Source: Syngnathus acus (Eukaryota > Chordata > Actinopteri > Syngnathiformes > Syngnathidae). From it: a stretch of 64,000 bases of DNA. Position 1 is the first letter of the stretch, and every line of letters begins with the position of its first letter. Below, one piece after another: positions 51,139 through 62,411 of this stretch. Under the pieces are notes generated by a model. It saw nothing but the letters and a program-made list of their open reading frames with translations, was not told the origin of the DNA and made no database searches. The translations under genes were made by a program, and so were the position numbers. The DNA is taken from NCBI RefSeq assembly GCF_901709675.1, contig NC_051090.1, forward strand, positions 5,909,842-5,973,841, read 5' to 3'.

Positions 51139-52188
51139 TAAACTGTCCATGCTCAAGTCGAACAGCTTGAATTGTTAGCGCTGTGTGTCTTTTACCGTTA
51201 TGCTTTATATCCACGACACATGTTTTACACACTCGATGAGCTCTCCGATAACACGGCGTTTTGAAAAACTTGACAGTCATACAGTTGAGCCGCTAACATC
51301 CTCATGTGAGAAAACTTTATGTGTGTGTTTGCAAAGTGTATTTGGGAAAGAAAAAAAAAAACACACACGCACACTGCAGAAATATAAATCAAGCAAGGTG
51401 ATGATAACTTTGGTCTTGACACGGCGATCCATCGTCTCGCCTCGGCACCGAGTGCTTTTTTTATTTTAGCCAGCGGCGGCGAGAAGCAGCAGGCTGCCAC
51501 TGAGAGGCTTTTTGACTAGCGTATAATTGTTTTGGGGTAATGAGCTGGAAAAAAAAAGGACAGAGAAAAGAGAGGGTAATGCAAGAGAGTGGGAGCGCAG
51601 GAGCAATGACTATTATAGATGGCAAGATCAATAAAAGCACCACGGTAAACATGAGTCGCAAAACAAAAGGAGCAATTTGAGAGAGCACGTGTAATTACAG
51701 TTTGACCTCCCTTCCGACAACCCCTTTCATTGTAATGTGTAAAAAAAAAAAAAAAAACTGTTCTACATAATGAAGCTTGTTTACGTGCGCAGCGTGCAAT
51801 CAAAAAAGAAGACTTCATTTAACTTTGCGACTGAGAAAAATTAGGCGGGGTGGGGCTTAGTTTAGGGTTCATTTCATTCACTTTTGAAGTTTCTTCTGAA
51901 CCCAGGAGAAGAAAATTGATTAATTATGCATTAAATCACAGATTAAACGGTTCTGGTGGGATTCGGCAGCGATACAAATGTCTGAACATACTTTTTCTGC
52001 CCTTAATTCATCAAAACTTGATTAGATTCGACAGGTGGGTTTGGGACTTTTGAATTATTTGTTGCCATGGCATTGTCAATATGTGGAGTCACACCAAAAC
52101 AAATCACATTTATACAATGTACAAATCTATGGTTATGAAAACATGATGTTTTTGAGATTTTTTCGAGAGATTTCTTTTTTTTTTTCGG

Positions 52189-52240
52189 TCATTCACTACC
52201 ATTGACCGCTATAGACGTCAAAGATTCATTTTAGTTAAGG
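52189..52240 (+). repeat. Short palindromic repeat, partial copy 4
   Basis: Reads tcattcactaccattgaccg then ctatagacgtcaaagattca and ttttagttaagg. The left arm and core are well kept; the right arm seen at 14523 is missing or diverged. Confidence 0.68.
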
Positions 52241-54559
52241 AGAAAAGGAGGCCATAAGGAGGAAAAGATTGCATTGAATGTGATGTGAGCACATCTGCTT
52301 GTGTTCACATTTCTTTGTGTTGCTTTATTTTATCTCCGCGGGCTGTTTTGTAAAAGAAGGTATCTCCCTCATGAATTTGAGGGCAAACCAAGGGCAAGGA
52401 GCAGCTCCCAGGTTGGACAGATAGCATTGATTTGAATCGAGCGAGCTCCGAGAGTGAGCGAAAGGGTCAGTTTGTCTTGCACGACCTTTCCACATTAAAC
52501 TTACCACTCTTCCTCAGATCAAAATTACCACCTTCCATGGCGATGAGAATTTTAATTAGAACTCTGGGCTATCTCATCTCCGAGTGTGTGATGAGCTAAA
52601 AGACTAATTCCCATCTACCCCCAACCCCCCTACCCACCCACCACCGCCACTCTGTCTGTTATTTAATAGGCTCTTTGTTATCTATCTGCTTGGGTTTGCC
52701 AGGTACTTAGGGCCCCTCCATTGGAATATTAGGTATTCTGATGAGACGGGCAGCTGTGTGCTCCACGCAGATGCCGTCCGCTGTAATCAGCTCTCTCAAA
52801 AGAACAGCTCTCATATCTCCAGCAAATGTAGCCGTTTTTTTTTTGTTTTTTTTGATTGCCAAATACAGAGCCGCAAATTGTTATGAACGAGAGAGATGTA
52901 TTTACCGGCCGTATGAAAGACAGCGGCACCAAACAATTCAATTCCTTTCAGGTTGATTCACGGTGCCCGAATGCACTTTCCCGGATGAGGACGTTTGCTA
53001 ATGGGGGGCTATGAATAGGATTCCAGTTCACCCCCTCTGAATAGGTTATTATGGGAGACAACTGTTCCGAATTGAAATTTTGTCGAAATGCTTTACAGCG
53101 GGTTTCGTCCGTTTGACAACGAGCTTCAAGGACGACGAAGATGTAACCTCGGGAGAGATTGGGCGGCGACTCACAAAATCAATCCCAAATCCAAGAGACA
53201 AACAGCATGTAGAGACGTTCACATAAAAACGGTCAACAAGTGTCAACAACCAGTCCAAAAGGATACAAGTGGAGGGATGACAGGATCACTTCCAGCAGGT
53301 ACGAGCAAGTTGAACAACCAAATTGTCCGACTTGCATTTTCTCTCCATCCAAATTTAATTTGTACTTTATTAACAGCAATGCACGTCTTAGCCTTCAACA
53401 TGAAAATGCTGTGTTCAGCTGACACCTTATCCAATAACAAATTAATGAGCATGCATAATAAGGGAAGGAAATGTTGTAGAAACACTTTTGGAGCTTAGTG
53501 TTGCTTGAAAAAGGATTGTTGTTACAGCTAGTCGTGTTTATACTTCCTTTTGACCAAAAAGGAAATTATAGTACTTGGGCAGATGTTATTTTAGCATAAT
53601 CGTATACGTGTGTATGCTAATTTTAGCTTAGCATGTTTCACTTCCTCATGCCGCCCTCATCTCCCAGGAATAAAAAAAAAAATATCCAAGAAGTAAATAC
53701 AGGAAGTGAAAAAATCGACCACCCAAACTGCCGCAAGTAAAGCCAAGCGGGATTTGCCGGACGACATTTATTCCCATAAACACTCCCCAATCACAAATTA
53801 CGTGAATTTACAACATTCTAAAGCCCATTCCAGTAAGTCTGACACCTTATCAATGAAGTTCCACTCTATAATTAGTGCCTTAATCACCCTCCTAATTCAA
53901 CTGCTCCACAGCCTATTACCCCACCCTGTCTCCTCTTCCACTTTGCTCTCCCCCCAAAAAAAAACCTGCCTTCTCATTCTCTTTGCCTTTTTCTAAATCT
54001 ATGGGCTTCTTTTGCCCCCCCCTTTTATCCCGCGTCGCTCCTCAGTCCTCATCATCCCGCCAGCCCAACACCTCTGTCCTTCACCCATGTGGCTTCTCAA
54101 AGGGCCAAATGAGCGAATCCTTCTCATTAGCAGTGCATCGGTCCAACGTGCCTGGAGGGAGGCACGCAGCTCAATTCTGAGCTCAGCAAAGCTCTTTGGA
54201 CTCAATGAGATAGTTAAGCAATGAGGTTTAATACTCGATTGTGTGCGATGCGCCGATGGATGTATTAGCAAGGGAGGAGCTACAGAATAGATTAAGCTAG
54301 CAAAGTACACATCTGGAGCCTCCGCTTCACCGACATTATCATTATGTTGCTCGGGGTTGAGGTCGGCAACTTGAAATATTTGAATACCGTCCGTGAAGAA
54401 CTGCATCTTTTTACTCTTCGCACAGTTACGTCGCCACAGTGGAAGCACAAAGTGTCTGTAATGTGATTTGTCCTAGCGAACCCCAAAACGCCCTCGCCAC
54501 CTCAACCCTCTCATTAGCCCCTTCCCACCACACGTACCGCCCCCCCCCCCATGTCTAAT

Positions 54560-54700
54560 TTCCACACTAACCCAATTAGCATCTCGTCAATAATGCTCAG
54601 CATTTCATTTTGCTGCTTTAATTAACAAATTCAATTTACTCAAAACTGCTGTGAAAACAAATTGAAAGCGGAGGAAATGGAAAGCCCTTAGCTTGAGTCT
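54560..54700. promoter_or_regulatory. Candidate regulatory stretch rich in ATTA words
   Basis: CCCAATTAGCATCTCGTC, AATAATGCTCAGC, TTTAATTAACAAATTC and AAATTGAAAGCGG follow one another in non-repetitive sequence. This is a dense homeodomain-type word cluster. Conservation has not been tested. Confidence 0.25.
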
Positions 54701-55899
54701 GAGTCGGGATGTAGCTAAGGTGATTACAGATGCGCCACTTTACTGTTTTCTTGTTTGTTTGACCTCAGGAGACTGTACAGCAGACTCCATGGCAGGAGAG
54801 GAGATCTTGCCACGGTTGACGGGGAACCGAGGTGATGCCCTGTGGTGTCAGTGAACATTCAGGACATTGGTGTATTAAATAATAATAATTGTTTGAATGA
54901 GCTAATCATAACTGGAGCTAAGGGCGTATACAAATGTGCAAATATGCTCAAAAAGAATTCACACTACAGAAAAAACAAGGCAAAGTTCATTTTGGTCCAT
55001 GCCAATCAACATTTTTTTTATGTCCACTTTGAGTCTTTTTGACCTTTTAGGCCCACCGTGATTGTAGTTATCCAATATCCAATTCTAGTGTATGAATCAG
55101 TGACGAATGAGTTTTGAAAGCTTCATTGACTCAATGGAGAGCCGCTCGCTATGTATTGTGCAGAGTTAGCTTGGCTTATTTTTCAAGTACTGTCTGTGAA
55201 AAGCACATTTATTTTTCTTCTTGGTCATAGGCTCTTGTGTTGAATCCTCACTGGGCCTTTTTTTCCCAGTTGCAAAGAATTTTTTCAAATACTTGTTTTC
55301 ATTTTGCTAGCTTGTGGTTTTATAATTAGCGTAACGCCATCAAGACAGTTAGCTGCTTGACATGCTTCACGAGTCAGTCATAGACAGATGTAACGGAGGT
55401 CAAATATTTTTCAGCCTTGGTTAGTAAATAAACCAGAAGTACTGTTCTTTCATCTGTGAGGCTCGGTCCATAGTGGCCCAATCATAATGAGTCGTGTGAG
55501 CCACAAGAATACCAATGGCATGAAGTTGTTATTGTTTCAAAAAAACTGAAAGACAATTCATCATTATTTGCTACATTCTCCAAAATGAAGTTTTCTTCTA
55601 AGAAATTGGAATGAATGGCTTTCTTGTCATCAATTTCGCTTAGCATTGCTAGCAATTGCCACTGCTAACAAAAGAAGCATCATTTTAAATTGCAAGAGGA
55701 AGCGGATGTTACATTTACATTTTTTTTTTTTTTTTGCATGTGTACACATTTCCTCTACTTTGAACATTTCGCTTCCTTGTTGTCATTATTTTCACATCCT
55801 CGTTTGCTCCCGTTCATATCGACCCCTCAATTCCCCCCGCTCATTTTAATACGTGATCAGAAGTGAGCAGACATCTGGTCAACGCGTGGACATCTGGAG

Positions 55900-56130
55900 A
55901 GGGCGTCGTGGCTTGTTTTAACATCTCAACGAGGCGCTTTTGTTTGCATTTGCGTTTCTGCAGCGCGCCTTCAAACTCGTTGCCCTCGCTCTCCCGCTCT
56001 CTCTCTCCCGCCGCACGCAGCTAATTATTATTCCATTTAATTACCAGTCGCGCAGCAGTCCAGCCCGCTTCAGCTTTAAAGAACCATTCAGCACTTCATT
56101 TCGATACCTGATTAAACTCTGTTAAATGGA
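55900..56130. promoter_or_regulatory. Candidate regulatory stretch
   Basis: Contains TGTTTGCATTTGCG, CTTCAAACTCG, GCAGCTAATTATTATTCC and CATTTAATTACCAG, followed by AGCTTTAAAGAACC. GC-balanced on its left half, ATTA-rich on its right. Possible enhancer; texture evidence only. Confidence 0.22.
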
Positions 56131-57336
56131 AAAGTTATGCCAAAGAAAATGCTTTAGTCACACAACATTTTGTTTCATTTCTTTTCTAATACGTCTCTCG
56201 CCGTCTGGTTACTTGAAGATAACGCCCATTTGAATTTGTTTGGGGGTATATTGTAAATATGAAAATAAAAGTGTTTTGAAATGGGAGGGGGCGCTACGGC
56301 AACGAGAAGCAAACTGTGTCCGCAGCTTGCAAGTACACACTTGAATCCATAAAGGCAATAAACCGATAGGAACGTACACGTCGCTTGACCTTCAGCTGTA
56401 ATTAGGTCCAGAGGAGAGATGGGTGAACTTTTCAACCTTACGTCTTGTCTATTGATACTCGGACGGCGTTGTCTGAATAACAGAACGATCAATAGAGTTG
56501 ACTGTTGCGGACAGGTACAAGATTTTTGAAACTTTGCAAGTCGCTTCAAATCCCATATGGACTAATCCCACTTTAATTTTCCATCTCTCACATATGATTG
56601 AAGACTCTGTAATAAAAGAAAAAAGTGATGGAAATATAACCGTAGCAAGCCAAGGGTGTTTTTTAAACTTTACTACTGAGGATTTTCTAACCTTAAAAGA
56701 GTATTTCAATAGAGAAACCTCACAGTTATAGCGAGACGACAGTGTTTTTCAGGATAATTCAAGTTTGGACTGAATCGATACAAATGTAGTTTAGTTCGTC
56801 TTTTCATTGCAAATGGAATGCAATAATCAATGAGGCCTCATTTCACAAGAATCTTCCCAGTATTGTTGTTGATGCTCCATATTTAAAAAAAAAAAAGAAA
56901 AAAAGACATGAATCGGGTAAAATGAATGCGCTATTTGTATGATAACCTATTTAAGTGATCCTTTGCACTTTTGCTATCTTGTGCCTCTTCGACCGAGAGG
57001 TCATCGATTGAACATTTCCAAATATACAGCAGGTCAGTACGCCTGCACTATCAGGTCAATCATAACCCAGTGGGGAAATGATGATGGGACAGAGCCCTCC
57101 TTGCTCCGGGTGTGTGTGAGTCCAATGGTGTGTTAAGGGGTTCAAGAATGCTGGATCTTTGTCCTTAAGTCAATAATAGCTCCCTTGGTATCAATACGGC
57201 ATCATTGATTCTTTGCCAGGTCAAAGAGGAACCTCGCAGGATCGTACGTTAGCTGTATTGTTTGTGCTTTTATGTACTGTACAGTATTGACTCTCGGCTT
57301 GGAGTAAATATTTTCCCAGTTCTGGGTTTTTTTTTT

Positions 57337-57425
57337 CTCCATGGTTTCCTCACACATTCCCAAAAATGCAATTTGCCCATTGATGTAAACATTTGTTGTT
57401 AATAGTTGCTGGTCAGTTTGAGCAC
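57337..57425 (+). repeat. Degraded teleost dispersed repeat, 5' part
   Basis: The phrase tctccatggtttcctcacac then attcccaaaaatgcaa matches the start of the family at 34331 ('ctccggtttcctcccacattccaaaaacatgc'). It is followed by diverged sequence including attgttgttaatagttgct. Confidence 0.45.
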
Positions 57426-57929
57426 TATATTTATATATAGTTATATTAATATCTTACCATGCTGTGTAACAGACCACCTTGAGTTCCTACAGCACTTTCT
57501 GTTTTACATTTTGAAATTTATGGATCATCACGTAAGCATGCCCTCTATTTGACCAATGGTTTCTTTCCCCGGAGTTCTTTTTCTGTCTGTCTCTAGATGA
57601 TCTACGGTGTTAGCCAACATAGCAGGGCTCCTGGCTGGCGCTATCTAGCAGCAGACTCTGATCTATATGCCCCCACTAACTCCCAGTAAAACAAAAGAAT
57701 TGATTTGAAAATGCTTCCACTTTTCTCTAAATCTACGCATGGCTTAGCGCTACCCTACAGTGTTGACCAGCTCGCTGAGTACACAGACGGACAGATCCCT
57801 GATGTCTTTGACTGGCCTTACCGTGGTTTCCTTGCTTCTTTTTGGACTTTTATTGGTAGTTCTTTAGAGTTCTTGACATCGAAACACCTTCGCAGGTAGG
57901 TAGGTAAATGGTAATAAAACATGGATTGA

Positions 57930-57975
57930 CAAAATGAAAGTGGGCAAGGGGTTGATCCCTGTGGCAGCCCTGTTG
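57930..57975 (-). pseudogene. Possible reverse-transcriptase relic (antisense)
   Basis: The minus strand reads gctgccacagggatcaaccc then cttgcccac. At nucleotide level this resembles a LINE block-4 sequence encoding VPQGSILGP, with a frameshift. It is short and may be coincidental. Confidence 0.28.
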
Positions 57976-58199
57976 GAAGCTTTTTGTCTGCAGTTGTTGG
58001 GGTTTACCCTTCTTTGGTATATTTGAACTAAATCACAACACAGCAGCAGACGTGTCTCGGGACTCACTCCGACCCAGCTCGAGCGCCTTTTACAATGCTG
58101 TCAACGTTGCCGGGGTCACCGATTGCCAAGTCTGGTTACAAGGCCGGAAGTCGAACAGCAGGGCTCGAGCTCATTTCATCTCATAAGGAACAAATGCGG

Positions 58200-58700
58200 C
58201 ACAATGGCTCAATTTATGTTCCCCTCAGCCCTCTTATTATTGCGCACCTTGTATCCAGGTGATATTTTACGATAGCAAAGAATATCTTATTTTCTCCAGG
58301 CTGACCTTAGTTGTCCTTCTATCATTGCCATTGCTCTCCTAATATTAAGCCTTTATCTTTCCCCACGGCTGCTTCGTCTCCTGATAAAGAAGCAAGCGTC
58401 CACTTGAAACATTTATTAGCACTTTTAGACCCGCTAACAAAATAATTTCATCAACATACAGTAGGTAGAATTCTGGATTTTTCAATCTCAGTGGAATGTT
58501 CTCAAGTCAACCGTCAACTCCAGTTTGTCGGTGGGATATTGATAACACCAAGCGTATTAGCGAGGCCAACTCGAAGGCCGCCCGAGCCGTAAAGCGTGGC
58601 ACCTGGGGGCCCTTTTGTTATAATCTGCTTGACAACGCTGCGCTATAGGCCATAATCAGCCAGGTGCACCAGTTATTGCCTTCAAAGTCTGAGTATTAGA
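58200..58700. promoter_or_regulatory. Candidate regulatory stretch
   Basis: Long, non-repetitive and of even composition. It has words such as CTCTTATTATTGCGCACC, CCTGATAAAG, CTAATATTAAGCC, TTATAATCTGC and CCATAATCAGCCAGGTGCACC. A likely place to look for conserved non-coding elements; nothing here is coding. Confidence 0.22.
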
Positions 58701-60877
58701 AAAGAGACAAGTGGGGGCGGTGCGGTCGTAAAGCCTCGACCCCACGGGGTGACGGACAGCTGGAGGAAGGCCTTCTCACGGCCATCTCACCTGCTTTTTC
58801 TAATTGGTCTTCATAAATGCGGAATGAATTCATGATGGAAATGAATCACGCTTTAGTGTGAGTCACTGTGAATCTCGCCTTCATCGATATTCGGGCGCTA
58901 AGCTAGCGTAAGCGACATGTATTATCTATGTAGCTTTTAAAAGGAGCTGGAGAGAGGTCGGCCAGGCCCTCGTGCAGGTGGCCATAGGTAGCCTCTGCCT
59001 CCGTTGGAGAAAAGGCGGCTCTCGGCTCTCACAAGAAATAAATCTTTCATTTGGTTTGTTGTATTTTTAACCAAGGGCTTCTTGGTCACGCAACAGCGAG
59101 CCCAAGCTCCGCCTCCCCTCTGCTCCCGTCCACTCTATCCTCTCAACATCATTTAGATAACATTTCCGCGAGCTACTTTCTTGAACAAATGAGCCAAAAA
59201 AGTCTTTTTTTTTTTTTCCCCCCCTCGACTTGAAGTGACATTTTACAACAGTTTACTGAATTGACCGATTGTGTTATAGAGATTAGATGTTTTGGACCTA
59301 CAGGAAAAGACTTTTTATACCACCACAATGAGCACAATGTAAAATTGAAGTCTGGACTTTTATCTGTATAGTATTTAAAAGAGACTCAACAGGATAAAAA
59401 TTTTTTTTTTTTTTTTGCTTGCTTGCTCTTCCAACACTTTTTGATATTGTTGAATTTGCCCGTGCTGTCTTTTCTCTTAAGAATGCACCAAACTTTTGAT
59501 TTCCTATCATTATATTTTTGAAATAGAAGTAGGTAGTTTGCATAAATGGCTTTCATTCCTGACTGGCAGAATTCAAATTTTCTATGATTGCTTTGCTTCA
59601 AACTCAGTCTTGTGGTGGATCCTAAAAACTACAAATGCTTGTGCACTTAAGTGTAGCATTTTGCTATGTGCCCTCATGTCTCTGACATCATCTCATAGAT
59701 GACTTTAGTGGGCCAGGCAGTTGAACCATGAGAGCTTGTTGAGCCCATGAGCTCATCCTTACCTCATTTTCCTACCCCCCTTTGTTACAGACACGACAGA
59801 GAATGACTAAGACGGGCCAAAATGGGAGCTGTAAAGTGCTGCTGATCTCGTGTGTGTGTGTGCGTGTGTGTGTTCATGTAATATAGTGGGATGTTGTCAC
59901 CATACACACTATTGCTCAGCGTTCAAATGGAGGCATTGATCTCAAAGATGGATGATGACTAAGATATTTTTATTTTTCACAACTCCATTGACTGTGTGTG
60001 TGTGTGTTTGTTTTAAAATAATAAAAAAATAAGTAATAGAAAAAAATAAACATAACATTAATAATCCTTACTTTCTTTCGACACAATTCCTTGGTAGGTG
60101 TTAAGGTCACATTGTAATATCCCCGTTTAAACAACGCATGTTGGGTTGAAGCTGAGTATAATTTAGCCATATTGACTTTAAATTAATTTGAAATGAGCTA
60201 CAAAATGATGTCTCTCATCTCATCTTACACTTTGCTCTGCAATAACCATCAGCAAATATGAAAAGTTGTTTTTGGAGGAAAAGTTGACGGATTGCTTCTT
60301 GGGTTGATTGAGTTTGAATATTTGAAGTACAATCATGTTGTTGTTTTTTTTTTACAAATTATATTCCATTGCATTTGAAAGGCTTCAGAGACAAATTAAC
60401 ATGACTGATCTGATTAATTGTTCTTTTTCTAGAAAACCATTGGGTTGTCCGAGTCAAATCAGAAAACTATTTATTTAACTAAACAAAAATTCCAATTCAT
60501 ATGGAACAGTGATTATAGATGCAAGTGGAGAATGTGATGGCAGCATTCGTAGAGAAACCAAGCAGTTTGTCTTTTAGTCAGAACATCAATTTTCATTGGT
60601 TTTAACTCTCTTGCAAAATTGCGTCTTTCCACTTATGGAGCCACGGATCGAACTTTATCAGGCCGCATTAATAAACATCCAAGAATAGAAGCGCTGCTCT
60701 AGGCTTGATTGGGAAAATAAATCCATGTTTTTATTACAACTTTAGAACACGGACGCCTTAAAATACTGAAGTGAGTTAATTGTGCTTAATATATCTTCAT
60801 TTAGTTTTGTAGAGTATGTTAAATTCAAAAATACAGTCTAGTTAATTTGATCAGCTTGCATACAATCTTATTTACAT

Positions 60878-60891
60878 CCACCAGAGGGTGC
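60878..60891 (+). promoter_or_regulatory. CTCF-like core word
   Basis: CCACCAGAGGGTGC followed by TA fits 13 of 14 positions of the CTCF consensus CCASYAGRKGGCRS; the exception is T in place of C at position 12. A chance match or a repeat-derived word is possible. Confidence 0.35.
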
Positions 60892-61898
60892 TAAAGAACG
60901 AAAATGAGTATTAACTTCTCACAAGTTTGAATTTTAATGGAAGTAGTTCCTGCTGTGACCTTTGGGACTTGGTGATGACCTGCGTGCCCTGCTTGGGCAA
61001 ATTAGCCGCCTGACCACTTAAAATTGTGTTTTAGGAAAAGAATGAGAGTCAGTAAATGGAAAAGTGTGTGTGTTTCTTTTTACATTTGTCTCATTTGTAT
61101 GTGTATCACTATCTCCCAGTCCTTTTAAAAATCTTGTTTGGTTCATTGTTTTTTTGTTTTTTTTTCTCAAAATGACCAATAAGCTCATATCGTCTTTCTC
61201 ATTGTTGTTATGCACGCAACTGCTTTTTATTGTCTGAGAATTCCTTTACAATTTGGATTCCAACAGATTCATACATGTCATTAAATATTTGGCTATTTAC
61301 AATTCAATTTTTTTTAAGGCAATAAATTCAATTGTTCAAGCTAGCACTCGTGCGTGCGTGTGTGCGAGACTGAAAGGAGTGCGGACAGAGCGTGATCTCC
61401 GCTCACACGCCGGCTTGTTGTGCGTCTCATGTTGTCACAGTGACCTCTGCTGCTTGCTTGGTCACCCAGCCAGCTTCCATGTGGCTCCGCACATCACATG
61501 CCAAGAGTCATTTTTTTACCCCCATGTGTTATAAATAAATAAAACATGACTTTATTTCTAGTTGGATTTTAAATGTATTTAGTAAAAGAAGCTCATTTTT
61601 AATGCCACTGCATGCAAGAATGAGATAGCAAAGTCAATGAACCTACTTTTGGAATCGTGTGCCACTTCTTTCCCATATTACACGCCATAAGTCTCTCTTT
61701 GTAAGAGCCTCCACTAGATACTAAATGAATGTTTAGTCAGCCATCAGCATGTTCCACTTGAGGCGTGCATGTGAGGCGAGAAGGACTCCGAGTATTCCAT
61801 AAGTGTCTCTTTGCTTTTCCCTCCGAGCAACTGGTTAATGTGCTTGGATGTAAATGATGTGTAGCTTTGACCGTGACCTAGCTAGTGTGACACGCATG

Positions 61899-61918
61899 CA
61901 CACACACACACACACACA
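61899..61918. repeat. (CA)n microsatellite
   Basis: About ten CA units some 80 bp before the long TG tract. Confidence 0.9.
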
Positions 61919-61996
61919 GTTTCTTGGATATCTTCTTTCCTGAGGGACTGTTGGTTCAAGAGGGTTGAGGTGTTGATTACTGGAGTGCTCGCTCGT

Positions 61997-62145
<149 letters not shown>

Positions 62146-62371
62146 CTTCATGTGCCACCTTCCATCTTCTCCTTTGAAACCACTTATCTGACACACACTA
62201 AATAAAGTTAGCTAGACTACTTTCAACTTTAGCATGCTTCCTCATATAGTCCAAATATAAAAACAAAATATGTTTCCCAAACCATCTCATAGAAATTTTG
62301 TTTCTTGATTTGGATGATTCGTGATCATGTGATCAAGTGATGAATTAACAGATGTTTTTGCTTCCTTTCAG

Positions 62372-62411
62372 CAACAACGACAGCTGGACCTGTTAACCAT
62401 CACCAATTGTG
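62372..62411 (+). CDS. agbl4: agbl4 internal coding exon C, 40 bp (start of carboxypeptidase domain)
   Basis: This short exon encodes QQRQLDLLTITNC plus the first base of the next codon. It continues exon B exactly (…REQLGLSV then QQRQLDLLTIT), which is the conserved CCP6 linker into the M14 carboxypeptidase domain. In the family the zinc-binding HxxE motif (HPGE) follows about 30 residues later, so it should lie on the next exon, to the right of the window. The acceptor is cttcctttcag and the donor gtaagt at 62412. The length is not a multiple of three, so skipping this exon would shift the frame and remove the catalytic core. It is too short to appear as an open reading frame and was found by extending the homology from exon B. 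The assignment rests on both splice signals and the 11-residue match. Confidence 0.93.
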
